Notes: generated from the letters alone by a model not told the origin. DNA of 64,000 bases from Bradyrhizobium barranii subsp. barranii (GCF_017565645.3 NZ_CP086136.1:2370001-2434000); one strand, 5' to 3'; positions 1 through 8,405 are shown, numbered from the stretch's first letter. Numbers and translations are program-made.

Positions 1-1428
1 CGCCGTGAGCAGATGTACGGCCCGGTCGGTCACCGTGCACCGACGCGTCAGCGGCTGCGCATTGGCACGGACGGCGAAGGGCGCCTGACCGCGCTCGATC
101 ATCACGCCAGAACCGTGTCGAGCACATTCGACGATTTTTACGAGCCGGCCGCGGATGCCTCGCATACACTCTATGCCAGTCCGTCAATCCGTACCTCGCA
201 TGACGCCGTGCGCGTGAACACCGGCACGCCGCTGTTCATGCGTGCGCCCGGCGAGGCCACCGGCTCGATCGCGCTCGAAAGCGCGATCGACGAGATGGCC
301 TGGGCCTGCGGCATCGATCCGCTGGCTTTCCGCCTGAAGAACTACGCCGAGGTCGAGCCGATCACGGGAAAACCGTTCTCCTCGAAGGCGCTGCGGGCCT
401 GCTACGAGCAGGGCGCGGCGCGCTTCGGCTGGTCGAAGCGTTCGCTCCAGCCGCTGCAGATGCGTGATGATGCCGGCCTTCTCGTCGGTTGGGGCATGGG
501 CACGGCGACCTTCCCGGCGCTGATGTTCCAGGCCGAAGCGCGCGCAGTGCTCCGCCGCGACGGTAGCGGTGCGATGGAAATCGGCGCGCATGACATGGGG
601 CAGGGCGCCTGGACGGCACTCGCCCAGATCGCAGCCGACGAACTCGGGCTCGACATCGACCGTGTCGAGTTCAAGGCCGGTTCATCCGACTTGCCCGACG
701 CCGGTATTGCCGGCGGCTCGGCGCACACCGCGACCGCGGGTGCTGCGATCCATAGCGCCGGTGCGGCCGTGGTCGCAAAGCTCGCCGATCTCGCCACCAG
801 TGACGAGCGCTCGCCGCTGTTCGGTGCCGGCAATGCCGGCGTCATCGCACGCGAGGGCCGGTTGATCCGTCGCGATGACGAAAACCGCGGAGAGAGCTAC
901 GTCGAGATCCTCGCGCGCGCTGGCGTTGCCGAGGTCGAGGCGCGCGGCACCGGCGCGCCAAATCCTGCGGCGATGGAAGAGTATGCGATGCATGCCCACG
1001 GCGCGGTGTTCGCGGAGGTGAAGGTCGATCCCGAGCTCGGCCAGGTCCGGGTCAGCCGCATGGTCGGCGCCTTCGCTGCGGGGCGCATCGTCAATCCGCA
1101 TCTGGTGAAGAGCCAGCTGTTCGGCGGCATGATCTGGGGCATGTCCTTCGCGCTGCATGAGGAAGCCATCACCAACCGCCGCAGCGGCCGGATCATGAAT
1201 GCCAATCTCGGCGAGTACCATATCCCCGTGAATGCCGACGTGCCGCCGCTCGACGTGATCATGGTCGAGGAGCACGATCCGCATGTGAATGCGCTCGGCA
1301 TCAAGGGCGTCGGGGAGATCGGCATTACCGGCAGCGCCGGCGCGGTCGCCAATGCGGTGTGGCATGCGACCGGCGTGCGTGTCCGCCGCTTTCCGATCAA
1401 GATCGAGGAGTTGCTGACGCAGCGTTGA
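1..1428 (+). CDS. paoC: Aldehyde/xanthine oxidoreductase molybdenum-binding subunit, C-terminal part (PaoC-like)
   Basis: The frame is open from the first base, so the 5' part lies outside the window; about 475 C-terminal residues remain. It is the molybdopterin-binding subunit of a xanthine dehydrogenase family enzyme that hydroxylates aldehydes or N-heterocycles. The recognisable parts are MYGPVGHRAPTRQ at the left edge, FMRAPGEATG with the following LALESAID-like helix, the substrate-channel segment GAHDMGQG, and GVGEIGITGSAG near the C-terminus, whose Glu is the conserved catalytic base of the family. The PFSSKALRACYEQGAARFGW stretch resembles E. coli PaoC (YagR) more than XdhB. FAD and 2Fe-2S subunits would be expected upstream. 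The gene ends before a bidirectional-looking hairpin. Confidence 0.88.
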   Translation, partial: RREQMYGPVGHRAPTRQRLRIGTDGEGRLTALDHHARTVSSTFDDFYEPAADASHTLYASPSIRTSHDAVRVNTGTPLFMRAPGEATGSIALESAIDEMAWACGIDPLAFRLKNYAEVEPITGKPFSSKALRACYEQGAARFGWSKRSLQPLQMRDDAGLLVGWGMGTATFPALMFQAEARAVLRRDGSGAMEIGAHDMGQGAWTALAQIAADELGLDIDRVEFKAGSSDLPDAGIAGGSAHTATAGAAIHSAGAAVVAKLADLATSDERSPLFGAGNAGVIAREGRLIRRDDENRGESYVEILARAGVAEVEARGTGAPNPAAMEEYAMHAHGAVFAEVKVDPELGQVRVSRMVGAFAAGRIVNPHLVKSQLFGGMIWGMSFALHEEAITNRRSGRIMNANLGEYHIPVNADVPPLDVIMVEEHDPHVNALGIKGVGEIGITGSAGAVANAVWHATGVRVRRFPIKIEELLTQR

Positions 1429-1436
1429 GACAAAAA

Positions 1437-1463
1437 GGCGGGACGAGATCTTCTCGTTCCGCC
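1437..1463 (-). terminator. Hairpin terminator between convergent genes
   Basis: A 12-bp stem (1437-1448 with 1452-1463, one G-T type mismatch) closes a 3-nt loop. Read on the minus strand it is followed by a TTTTT run, so it is a good intrinsic terminator for the 50-aa gene at 1472-1624. It also lies just after the stop of the + strand paoC gene and may act there too. Confidence 0.7.
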
Positions 1464-1471
1464 GCGTCCTG

Positions 1472-1624
1472 CTAGTGCAGTTTCTTGCGGAGCGCCTTCA
1501 GCGCCTCTCGCTGCGTCTCGATATAGTCGGCAATAACCTTACGCAGCTCCTGCGAACGGAGCTTGTCGGTGTCGCGCTGCACTTCATCGAGCGCAGCCTC
1601 TGCATTGGCGAGCGTGATCTTCAT
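1472..1624 (-). CDS. Small charged helical protein, 50 aa, unknown function
   Basis: A short minus-strand frame begins with ATG at 1624 and ends with TAG at 1472. An in-frame TAA four codons upstream fixes this ATG as the only normal start. The product begins MKITLANAEAALDEVQRD and ends ALKALRKKLH. It is rich in Lys, Arg, Glu and Ala and should form one long amphipathic helix, possibly a coiled coil. There is no signal peptide or membrane segment. A hairpin with a T-run lies 9 nt beyond the stop, which supports a real transcript. I do not recognise a family; a regulatory or protein-binding peptide is possible but unproven. Confidence 0.55.
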   Translation of the reverse strand: MKITLANAEAALDEVQRDTDKLRSQELRKVIADYIETQREALKALRKKLH

Positions 1625-1770
1625 CTGCGAGCCCAGTTATGAAGCGGCGCCGGAATGTTTCCTCGGCTTGGGTTCGCAACATATAGAGGATCGACGCGCG
1701 GAAATTGAGATGCCTCAAGCTCCGTAAGACACCGGGGCACTCCGTAAGATTCCGGATAATGTCGAGCGCC

Positions 1771-2319
1771 TCAAAACGTCGGCGGCGTGCAGGCCGAGAT
1801 CACTTCGCACGGCTTGCCGCCGACGCAGCGGAAGCGATGCGGGCGACGGCTCTCGAAGTAGTAGGCATCGCCGGGATTGAGGATGCGGCGCTCGTCCTCG
1901 ACGGTGACTTCGAGCTTGCCCGAGATCACGATGCCGCCTTCCTCGCCGTCATGGACGAGGTGAACGCGTCCGGTGTCGCTGCCGGGCTCGTAACGCTCTT
2001 TCAAAATCTGCAGGCTGCGGCCGAACAGATTGTCGCCGATCTGGCGATACGAGATCGGCTTCTTGCCGACCTCGGTCAGCTCCTCCGCACGGTAGAAGAT
2101 CTTGCGCCGCGACTCCGGCTCCAGCGCGAAAAACTCGGCGAGCCCCATCGGGATGCCGTCGAGGATGCGCTTGAGCGCGCCGACCGACGGGTTCATCTGG
2201 TTGGATTCGATCAGCGAGATCGTCGAATTGGTGACCCCGGCGCGCTTGGCGAGCTCGCGCTGCGACAGCTTGTGGTGCGCCCGGATGAATCGCAGCCGTC
2301 CACCGATGTCGACGCTCAT
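1771..2319 (-). CDS. XRE-cupin transcriptional regulator (PuuR-like), 182 aa
   Basis: DNA-binding regulator with an N-terminal XRE helix-turn-helix (about residues 8-62, including LSQRELAKRAGVTNSTIS) and a C-terminal cupin sensor domain (about 105-178, with HDGEEGGIVISGKLEVTVED and SRRPHRF). This architecture is that of PuuR-type regulators, which control polyamine or amino-acid catabolism and sense small ligands through the cupin. I chose the ATG at 2319; longer open frame upstream is only antisense to the next gene. The gene is divergent from the omega-amino-acid transaminase at 2470, and a 16-bp palindrome at 2343-2358 sits 24 nt before its start, so it probably controls both itself and the transaminase. 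A second regulator of the same architecture lies at 5398-6057. Confidence 0.88.
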   Translation of the reverse strand: MSVDIGGRLRFIRAHHKLSQRELAKRAGVTNSTISLIESNQMNPSVGALKRILDGIPMGLAEFFALEPESRRKIFYRAEELTEVGKKPISYRQIGDNLFGRSLQILKERYEPGSDTGRVHLVHDGEEGGIVISGKLEVTVEDERRILNPGDAYYFESRRPHRFRCVGGKPCEVISACTPPTF

Positions 2320-2342
2320 GCCCCTGGTCCCTGTTGCAGGTG

Positions 2343-2358
2343 TTGCGGGATCGCGCAA
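2343..2358. promoter_or_regulatory. Candidate operator palindrome in divergent promoter region
   Basis: TTGCGGGATCGCGCAA is palindromic in seven of eight base pairs. It lies 24 nt upstream of the XRE-cupin start and 112 nt upstream of the transaminase start. A dimeric XRE regulator would be expected to bind such a site. Binding by the adjacent regulator is inference. Confidence 0.5.
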
Positions 2359-2469
2359 ATATGGACCAGCAGCCCCAGTAAAATCAATGGCTTGCAGGTG
2401 ACCAGAAAAGGACTTGTTGCGCTTCCGAAGCCGTGCCTCTGCTATCCGGTCAGCAAAGGAGCGTGGCCC

Positions 2470-3798
2470 GTGACCCTTCATCAGATTCCTAACACTATCA
2501 AGACCGACTCGTTCTGGATGCCGTTCACGGCCAACCGTCAGTTCAAGAAGGCGCCGCGCCTGTTCTCCTCGGCCGAGGGCATGCACTACACCACCGTCGA
2601 CGGCCGCAAGGTGATCGACGGCTCCGCCGGCCTCTGGTGCGTCAATGCCGGTCACGGCCGCAAGCAGATCGCCGCCGCCGTCGAGCGCCAGCTGATGACG
2701 CTGGACTTCGCCCCGTCGTTCCAGATGGGCCATCCGCTGGCATTCGACTTCGCCGAGCGTCTCGCCGAGATCGCGCCGAAGGGCCTCGACCGCATCTTCT
2801 TCACCAACTCCGGCTCCGAGTCGGTCGACACTGCGCTGAAGATCGCGCTCGCCTATCACCGCGCCAACGGCCAGGCGAGCCGCACCCGTTTGATCGGCCG
2901 CGAGCGCGGCTATCACGGCGTCGGCTTCGGCGGCATGTCGGTCGGCGGCATGGTCGCCAATCGCCGCGCCTTCGCCACCCATCTTCCGGGCGTCGACCAC
3001 ATCCGCCACACCCACGATCTCACCCGCAACGCCTTCGCCAAGGACCAGCCTGAGCATGGCGCCGAGCTCGCCGACGATCTCGAGCGTCTGGTCGGCCTGC
3101 ATGGCGCCGAGACGATCGCGGCCGTCATCGTCGAGCCGGTGCCGGGCTCGACCGCGGTGCTGCCGCCGCCGAAGGGCTATCTCAAGCGTCTGCGCGAGAT
3201 CTGCGACAAGCACGGCATCCTCCTCATCTTCGACGAGGTCATCACCGGCTTCGGCCGCCTCGGCACGCCGTTCGCCGCCGACTTCTTCGGCGTCACGCCG
3301 GACCTGATGACGACGGCCAAGGGCATCACCAACGGCACCATTCCCTGCGGCGCGGTGTTCGCGAGCCGCAAGGTTCACGACGGCCTGATGGTCGGCCCGG
3401 AGAACCAGATGGAGCTGTTCCACGGTTACACCTATTCGGCGCATCCGACCGCCTGCGCCGCCGGTATCGCGACGCTCGACATCTACAAGGACGAGGGCCT
3501 GCTGACGCGCGGTGCGTCGATCGCCGGGTACTGGGGCGATGCGCTGCATTCGCTGAAGGGCCTGCCGAACGTCGTCGACATCCGCAATTGCGGCCTGATG
3601 GGCGCTGTCGAGCTGTCGTCGCGTGATGGTGCGGTCGGCGCGCGTGGTTACGACGTCATGGTCGATTGCTTCAATCGCGGTCTGTACTTCCGCATGAGCG
3701 GCGATAGCTTCGCGCTGTCGCCCCCGCTCATCGTCGAGAAGAGCCATATCGACGATATGGTCTCGATCCTCGGCGACGCCATCAAGCGGGTGGCCTGA
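2470..3798 (+). CDS. Omega-amino acid:pyruvate aminotransferase (class III), 442 aa
   Basis: PLP-dependent class III transaminase. It resembles beta-alanine/omega-amino-acid:pyruvate aminotransferases in FWMPFTANRQFK at the N-terminus, the GLWCVNAGHGR segment, FTNSGSESVDTALK (phosphate-binding loop), the LIFDEVITGFGRLG strand with its PLP-binding Asp, and TTAKGITNG with Lys284 as the Schiff-base lysine. GTG at 2470 is chosen because it gives the family's normal N-terminus and length; the open frame before it is antisense to the regulator. It would move the terminal amino group of beta-alanine, GABA or a polyamine-derived amine to pyruvate. Its neighbours (XRE-cupin regulator, dadA, PuuB-like enzyme) fit amine catabolism. 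The exact substrate cannot be read from sequence. Confidence 0.88.
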   Translation: MTLHQIPNTIKTDSFWMPFTANRQFKKAPRLFSSAEGMHYTTVDGRKVIDGSAGLWCVNAGHGRKQIAAAVERQLMTLDFAPSFQMGHPLAFDFAERLAEIAPKGLDRIFFTNSGSESVDTALKIALAYHRANGQASRTRLIGRERGYHGVGFGGMSVGGMVANRRAFATHLPGVDHIRHTHDLTRNAFAKDQPEHGAELADDLERLVGLHGAETIAAVIVEPVPGSTAVLPPPKGYLKRLREICDKHGILLIFDEVITGFGRLGTPFAADFFGVTPDLMTTAKGITNGTIPCGAVFASRKVHDGLMVGPENQMELFHGYTYSAHPTACAAGIATLDIYKDEGLLTRGASIAGYWGDALHSLKGLPNVVDIRNCGLMGAVELSSRDGAVGARGYDVMVDCFNRGLYFRMSGDSFALSPPLIVEKSHIDDMVSILGDAIKRVA

Positions 3799-3806
3799 TA
3801 ATTGCT

Positions 3807-3841
3807 CTCGCCGTTGCGGAGTTTGTTCTTGCAGCGGCGAG
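3807..3841. other. Intercistronic hairpin
   Basis: An 11-bp stem with one mismatch (3807-3817 with 3831-3841) and a 13-nt loop lies between the transaminase and dadA. There is no T-run after it, so it is more likely an mRNA-stability or attenuation element than a strong terminator. Confidence 0.45.
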
Positions 3842-3868
3842 CGTGATGCCGCGGGAGTTTGACGAAGC

Positions 3869-5134
3869 GTGAAAGTTCTGATCCTCGGCAGCGGTGTCAT
3901 CGGTGTCACCTCTGCCTACTACCTTGCGCGTGCCGGTCATGAGGTGACGGTCGTCGACCGTCAGCCCGAGCCGGCGCTGGAGACCTCGTTCGCCAACGCG
4001 GGCGAGGTGTCGCCCGGCTATTCCTCGCCCTGGGCCGGCCCCGGCGTGCCGGTGAAGGCGATCAAATGGCTGCTGATGAAGCATGGCCCGCTGGTGATCC
4101 GGCCGAAGCTCGACCCCGTGATGTGGGTCTGGCTGTCCAAGATGCTGCGCAACTGCACCAGCGCGCGTTACGCGGTCAACAAGAGCCGGATGATCCCGAT
4201 CGCGGAATACAGCCGCGATTGCCTGCGCGACCTGCGCCGCGACATCGGCATTCAATATGACGAGCGTTCGCAGGGCACGCTGCAGCTGTTCCGCTCCCAG
4301 GCGCAGCTCGATGGCACGGGTGAGGACATCGCCGTGCTCAAGCAGTATGGCGTTCCTTTCGAAGTGCTGAGCCGGGAGGGCTGCATCGCGGTCGAGCCGG
4401 CGCTCGCTGGCGTGAAGGAGAAGTTCGCCGGCGGGCTTCGCTTGCCGCAGGACGAGACCGGCGACTGCCACATGTTCACGCAGGCGCTGGCCAAGCATGC
4501 CGAAGCGCTCGGCGTTCGCTTCATGTTCAACACCGGCATCGATTGCATCGTCACGGACGGCGCGCGCGTCAGTGGTGTCGTGACCAGTGCGGGCACGTTG
4601 CAGGCCGATGCCTACGTTCTCGCGCTCGGAAGCTGGTCGTCACGGCTCGTCGCACCGCTCGGCATCTCATTGCCGGTCTATCCGGTGAAGGGCTATTCGA
4701 TCACGGTGCCGATCAAGGACGCCTCCGGCGCGCCTGAATCGACCGTGATGGACGAGAGCTACAAGGTCGCGATCACCCGCCTCGGCAATCGCATCCGCGT
4801 CGGTGGCACCGCCGAGATCTCCGGCTATTCGAGCCAGCTCTATGACGCCCGCCGCGCCACGCTCGATCATTCGCTGACCGATCTGTTCCCGCGCGGCGGC
4901 GATCTCTCCAAGGCGACGTTCTGGAGCGGCCTGCGTCCCATGACGCCGGATGGCCCGCCTGTGATCGGCCCGACGCAGTATGGCAACCTCCACCTCAACA
5001 CCGGCCATGGCACGCTCGGCTGGACCATGTCCTGCGGCTCCGGCCGTGTACTCGCGGACATGCTGTCGGGCAGGAAGCCGGAGGTCGATGTGAGCGCGCT
5101 GACGGTGGACCGGTACAAGTATCGGTTCGGGTGA
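3869..5134 (+). CDS. dadA: D-amino acid dehydrogenase, 421 aa
   Basis: FAD-dependent oxidoreductase that deaminates D-amino acids to 2-oxo acids and passes electrons to the respiratory chain. The N-terminus has the dinucleotide-binding GSGVIG (residues 7-12) followed by the DadA-typical [19 protein letters not shown]. The C-terminus has the second FAD contact region [18 protein letters not shown]. The length matches the DadA family. The start is GTG, 70 nt after the transaminase stop and beyond a hairpin, so co-transcription is possible. Together with the omega-transaminase it suggests breakdown of amino acids and amines as carbon and nitrogen sources. No separate racemase gene is visible in the window. 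Confidence 0.9.
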   Translation: MKVLILGSGVIGVTSAYYLARAGHEVTVVDRQPEPALETSFANAGEVSPGYSSPWAGPGVPVKAIKWLLMKHGPLVIRPKLDPVMWVWLSKMLRNCTSARYAVNKSRMIPIAEYSRDCLRDLRRDIGIQYDERSQGTLQLFRSQAQLDGTGEDIAVLKQYGVPFEVLSREGCIAVEPALAGVKEKFAGGLRLPQDETGDCHMFTQALAKHAEALGVRFMFNTGIDCIVTDGARVSGVVTSAGTLQADAYVLALGSWSSRLVAPLGISLPVYPVKGYSITVPIKDASGAPESTVMDESYKVAITRLGNRIRVGGTAEISGYSSQLYDARRATLDHSLTDLFPRGGDLSKATFWSGLRPMTPDGPPVIGPTQYGNLHLNTGHGTLGWTMSCGSGRVLADMLSGRKPEVDVSALTVDRYKYRFG

Positions 5135-5147
5135 TTCTCTATCTGCT

Positions 5148-5228
5148 CGTCATTGCGAGCGCAGCGAAGCAATCCAGTATCTTTCCGCGGTGGCAGTTCT
5201 GGATTGCTTCGCTGCGCTCGCAATGACG
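5148..5228. repeat. Perfect 30-bp inverted repeat (intergenic palindromic element)
   Basis: Bases 5148-5177 and 5199-5228 are exact reverse complements over 30 bp, separated by 21 nt. The arms begin CGTCATTGCGAGCGCAGCGA. Such long palindromes are dispersed extragenic repeats in Bradyrhizobium relatives. It lies just after dadA, between convergent genes, where it may also end transcription. Confidence 0.8.
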
Positions 5229-5255
5229 GTGGAGAGGCATCGCGCACTCACTCGA

Positions 5256-5366
5256 CCGTCACCCTGAGGTGGCCGCTTCTTCAGCGGCCCTCGAAGGGCG
5301 ACGGCCCGGCTCTATCGGGGCCGTGCATCCTTCGAGGCTCGCTGCGCGAGCGCCTCAGGATGACGG
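5256..5366. repeat. Second, imperfect palindromic intergenic repeat
   Basis: Outer arms 5256-5269 and 5353-5366 pair with one mismatch (CCGTCACCCTGAGG against CCTCAGGATGACGG). Inside are further complementary blocks around TCGAAGG and CCTTCGA, so the whole can fold into a branched cruciform. It is a different element from the 30-bp repeat just to its left. With it, this accounts for nearly all of the gap between dadA and the minus-strand regulator. Confidence 0.65.
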
Positions 5367-5397
5367 GACTGGAATTGCGCTCGCCGCGCGAAAGAAG

Positions 5398-6057
5398 CTA
5401 CCCCGCCCCCGTCACGCAATTCACCCACAGCACCACAGCCTTCGCATCATTGGCCGGATTGGAAAAACGGTGCGGCCTTCGGCTCGCGAACCGAAAGCTG
5501 TCGCCCGTCTTCAGCGACCAAGTCTCGCTGTCCACCGTCAGCATCATCTCGCCTTCGAGCACCAGGCCGGCCTCTTCGCCATCGTGAGTGTAGAGCTCGT
5601 CACCGGTGGAGCCGCCCGGTTCCAGATGCACCAGGAACAGGTTGAGCTTGTTGTCGGCGCTCGCCGGGCTCAGCAATTGTTTCGATACGCCGGTGCGCCA
5701 GAGCTTCAACTCGGGCCGCTGGAGCCCGCGCGTCACCACCTGATCGGAGACGCCATCGGCGCTTGGGCTCGCGCCGAAGAGCGCGGCGATCCCGACGCCG
5801 AGCACATCTGCGAGTGTGGCCAGCACGCGCAGCGATGGCGACGACAGGCCGCGCTCGATCTGGCTGAGGAAGCCGATCGACAGGTCGGTGCGCGCCGCGA
5901 CGGTCTCGAGCGAGAATTGTCTGACACGCCTGAGATCGCGGATACGGCGGCCGACCGCGACATCCATCGCGGGCTCGGCCGGCTTGGTGGTAGCCTTGGC
6001 TTTCACCTTCGCCGGCTTTGCGGCGGCCGGTTTGCGCATTCTTTTGCCACCGCTCAC
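5398..6057 (-). CDS. XRE-cupin transcriptional regulator, 219 aa
   Basis: Second PuuR-like regulator in this block. A basic Ala/Lys/Pro-rich N-terminal tail (residues 1-30) precedes an XRE helix-turn-helix (about 35-95, with FSLETVAARTDLSIGFLSQI) and a cupin domain (about 135-212, with HDGEEAGLVLEGEMMLTVDS and SRRPHRFSNP). It is divergent from the polar amino-acid ABC importer at 6219. Two related TTCAT-N5-TGAA palindromes lie between them, so it probably controls the importer and itself in response to the imported compound or a catabolite. The Lys-rich tail may add non-specific DNA binding. It could also be assigned to the wider HipB/cupin group; the ligand is unknown. Confidence 0.88.
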   Translation of the reverse strand: MSGGKRMRKPAAAKPAKVKAKATTKPAEPAMDVAVGRRIRDLRRVRQFSLETVAARTDLSIGFLSQIERGLSSPSLRVLATLADVLGVGIAALFGASPSADGVSDQVVTRGLQRPELKLWRTGVSKQLLSPASADNKLNLFLVHLEPGGSTGDELYTHDGEEAGLVLEGEMMLTVDSETWSLKTGDSFRFASRRPHRFSNPANDAKAVVLWVNCVTGAG

Positions 6058-6071
6058 GTCAAACCGCTTCC

Positions 6072-6085
6072 TTCATGTGCATGAA
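6072..6085. promoter_or_regulatory. Operator candidate 1 (TTCAT-N5-TGAA)
   Basis: TTCATGTGCATGAA is a 14-bp palindrome apart from its two central bases. It lies 15 nt before the start of the minus-strand XRE-cupin gene. It matches the site at 6119-6138 at ten of fourteen positions. Confidence 0.5.
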
Positions 6086-6118
6086 AACCGCTTGCATCGC
6101 CCGCGAAAGTGTGACCAA

Positions 6119-6138
6119 ATTTTCATATTGGTGAAAAT
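6119..6138. promoter_or_regulatory. Operator candidate 2 (ATTTTCA-N6-TGAAAAT)
   Basis: A perfect 7-bp inverted repeat with a 6-bp centre, 80 nt before the ABC binding-protein start. Its core TTCATATTGGTGAA aligns with the palindrome at 6072, which suggests two binding sites for the same dimeric regulator in this divergent promoter. Confidence 0.55.
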
Positions 6139-6218
6139 AGGCCGAAACGGCTTGGCCCGCAACGTCTGATCACGACATGCGCGAGCGCCGACATCGGCCA
6201 AGCCCAAAGGGGGATGCG

Positions 6219-6977
6219 ATGAAGCGTTTTGGTCTGGCCGCGGTCGCGGCGCTCGCGATTGCAGCGGTGATGCCGGCTTCGGCGCAGCAGGCGTTGAAGG
6301 TCGGCTCGACGCCGACAGGCATTCCCTTCACCTTCCTCGACACCAAGACCAACACGATCCAGGGCATCATGGTCGACATCGTCACCGAGATCGGCAAGGA
6401 CGCCGGCCTCAGCGTGCAGATCGAGCCGATGGCGTTCTCGGCGCTGATCCCGTCGCTGACATCGGGCAAGATCGACATGATTGCGGCGGCGATGTTCATC
6501 ACCGCACCGCGCAAGGAGGTCGTCGACTTCTCCGATCCGATCTACACCTACGGCGAGGGCCTGGTGGTCCCGAAGAGCGACACCAAGGCCTATGCCACGC
6601 AGGATGATCTGAAGGGCGAGACGGTCGGCGCCCAGGTCGGTACCGCCTTCGTCGATGCGCTGAAGAAGTCCGGCCTGTTTGCCGACGTCAAGGCCTACGA
6701 CACCATCCCTGACATCCTGCGCGACGTGAACACCGGTCGCCTTAAGGCCGGCTACGCCGACTATCCGATCCTCGCCTACAATCTGAAGCAGGGCGGTTTC
6801 CCCGAGGTGCGTCTGGTCGACGGCTACAAGCCCGTCACGGTCGGCTCGGTCGGCATCGGCGTCCGCAAGGGCGAGGCCGCGCTGCTCGGCAAGATCAACG
6901 CCTCGCTCGCGAAGCTCAAGGCCAACGGCACCATCGACAAGATCCTCGAGAAGTGGGGTCAGAAGGCGCAGGGTTGA
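6219..6977 (+). CDS. Polar amino-acid ABC transporter substrate-binding protein, 252 aa
   Basis: Periplasmic receptor of the SBP_bac_3 family. A clear signal peptide (MKRFGLAAVAALAIAAVMPASA) runs to about residue 22. The mature part has GIPFTFLDTKTNTIQGIMVD, the usual start of domain 1, followed by FSDPIYTYGEGLVV, the usual crossover. ATG at 6219 is chosen over an upstream ATG because it gives the signal peptide and has AAAGGGGG as ribosome binding site 6 nt before it. It leads an operon with the permease and ATPase at 7-8.4 kb. The ligand is probably a polar or diamino compound judging from the neighbouring catabolic genes; this is inference. Confidence 0.9.
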   Translation: MKRFGLAAVAALAIAAVMPASAQQALKVGSTPTGIPFTFLDTKTNTIQGIMVDIVTEIGKDAGLSVQIEPMAFSALIPSLTSGKIDMIAAAMFITAPRKEVVDFSDPIYTYGEGLVVPKSDTKAYATQDDLKGETVGAQVGTAFVDALKKSGLFADVKAYDTIPDILRDVNTGRLKAGYADYPILAYNLKQGGFPEVRLVDGYKPVTVGSVGIGVRKGEAALLGKINASLAKLKANGTIDKILEKWGQKAQG

Positions 6978-7056
6978 TCGACAGAGGCTGGTAAGGCTGA
7001 CCGATGAAAGGCTGAAAGGCTTCTGGCACGACGCCGTCGAATTCTTCCCGATCCTG

Positions 7057-7665
7057 ATGAGCGGCGTCGCGCTGACGATCGTCGTCACCATCGGCTCGCT
7101 GCTGCTCTCGACGGTGCTGGGTCTGATCTGGGCGATGATGCGGGTCTCCGGCATCAAGGTGCTGTCGATGCTCAGTGCCAGCCTGATCAACGTGATCCGC
7201 GGCATCCCGATCATCGTGCTGTTGTTCTACCTCTATTTCGTGATGCCGGATCTCGGTGTCACGCTATCGGCCTTGCAGGCCGCGATCCTCGGGCTCGGCA
7301 TCGCCTATTCGGCCTATCAGGCCGAGAATTTCCGCGCGGGCATCGAGGCGATCGACAAGGGCCAGATCGAGGCGGCGCAGTCGATCGGCATGGGCTGGTG
7401 GCTCACCATGCGCCGTGTGGTGCTGCCCCAGGCAGTGCGCATCGTGCTGCCGCCCTACGGCAACGTCATGATCATGATGTTGAAGGATTCGTCGCAAGCC
7501 TCGACCATCACGGTCGCCGAGCTCGCGCTGCAAGGCAAGCTGATCGCGTCCTCGACCTTCAAGAACACCAACGTGTTCACGCTTGTGGCGCTGATGTATC
7601 TCACCATGAGCATTCCGCTGATCCTGCTGGTCCGTCACTTCGAGAAGCGGGCGGGCAAGAAATGA
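7057..7665 (+). CDS. Polar amino-acid ABC transporter permease (HisM/GlnP type); true start probably upstream
   Basis: Inner-membrane permease with about five hydrophobic segments and the EAA loop (AAQSIGMGWWLTMRRVVLPQ, then PPYGNVMIMMLKDSS). The first ATG in frame, at 7057, falls inside the pre-TM1 region: upstream codons in the same frame encode FWHDAVEFFPIL, which is normal family sequence. A better ATG with GTAAGG as ribosome binding site lies at 7004, but it is one base out of frame. One extra A in the AAA run at 7007-7009 would give a 220-residue protein starting MKRLKGFWHDAVEFF. I therefore suspect a base-calling deletion. CTG at 6997 is the alternative start. The stop overlaps the ATPase start. 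Confidence 0.85.
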   Translation: MSGVALTIVVTIGSLLLSTVLGLIWAMMRVSGIKVLSMLSASLINVIRGIPIIVLLFYLYFVMPDLGVTLSALQAAILGLGIAYSAYQAENFRAGIEAIDKGQIEAAQSIGMGWWLTMRRVVLPQAVRIVLPPYGNVMIMMLKDSSQASTITVAELALQGKLIASSTFKNTNVFTLVALMYLTMSIPLILLVRHFEKRAGKK

Positions 7666-8393
7666 TCGAGCTCACCGACGTCCACAAGAGCTTTGGCCAG
7701 AACGAGGTGCTCAAGGGCATCACGGCGAACGTTGAGAAGGGCGAGGTGGTCTGCATCATTGGCCCCTCGGGCTCCGGCAAATCGACGATCCTGCGCTGTA
7801 TCAACGGGCTGGAAAGCTACGACCGCGGCGAGATCAACGTCGAGGGACTGAAGGTCGACCGCGATGCGTCCTCCATCGTGAAGGTCCGCACCCAGGTCTC
7901 GATGGTGTTCCAGCGCTTCAACCTGTTCCCGCATCGCACCGTGCTGGAGAACGTCGTCGAAGGCCCGCTCTTTGTAAAGAAGGAGCCGCGTGTGCAGGTG
8001 CTCGAGCGCGGCCGCGCGCTGCTCGGTCAGGTGGGCCTCGCCGAAAAGGCCGATGCGCATCCGCCGCAACTCTCCGGCGGCCAGCAGCAGCGCGTCGCGA
8101 TCGCGCGCGCGCTGGCGATGCAGCCAAAGGCGATCCTGTTCGACGAGCCGACCTCGGCGCTCGATCCCGAGCTGGTCGGTGACGTGCTCGGCGTGATGCG
8201 CAAGCTCGCCGATGACGGCATGACCATGGTCGTCGTCACCCACGAGATGGGCTTTGCCCGCGACGTCGCCGACCGCGTGCTCTTCATCGACGGCGGCGTC
8301 ATCGTCGAGCAGAGGCCGGCCAAGGCGCTGCTCAACCAACCCCAGCATCCGCGCACGCAGGACTTTTTGCGCCGCGTGCTGCATCCGCTCTGA
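7662..8393 (+). CDS. Polar amino-acid ABC transporter ATP-binding protein, 243 aa
   Basis: GlnQ/HisP-type ATPase that powers the importer encoded just upstream. Walker A is GPSGSGKST (residues 34-42), the Q-loop is MVFQRFNLFPH, the signature is LSGGQQQR, Walker B is AILFDEPTSALDPE and the switch His is in VVVTHEMGFA. All catalytic residues are present. Its ATG overlaps the permease stop in an ATGA arrangement, so the two are translationally coupled. The length is normal for the family. Confidence 0.93.
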   Translation: MIELTDVHKSFGQNEVLKGITANVEKGEVVCIIGPSGSGKSTILRCINGLESYDRGEINVEGLKVDRDASSIVKVRTQVSMVFQRFNLFPHRTVLENVVEGPLFVKKEPRVQVLERGRALLGQVGLAEKADAHPPQLSGGQQQRVAIARALAMQPKAILFDEPTSALDPELVGDVLGVMRKLADDGMTMVVVTHEMGFARDVADRVLFIDGGVIVEQRPAKALLNQPQHPRTQDFLRRVLHPL

Positions 8394-8405
8394 TCGGTCC
8401 TCGTC

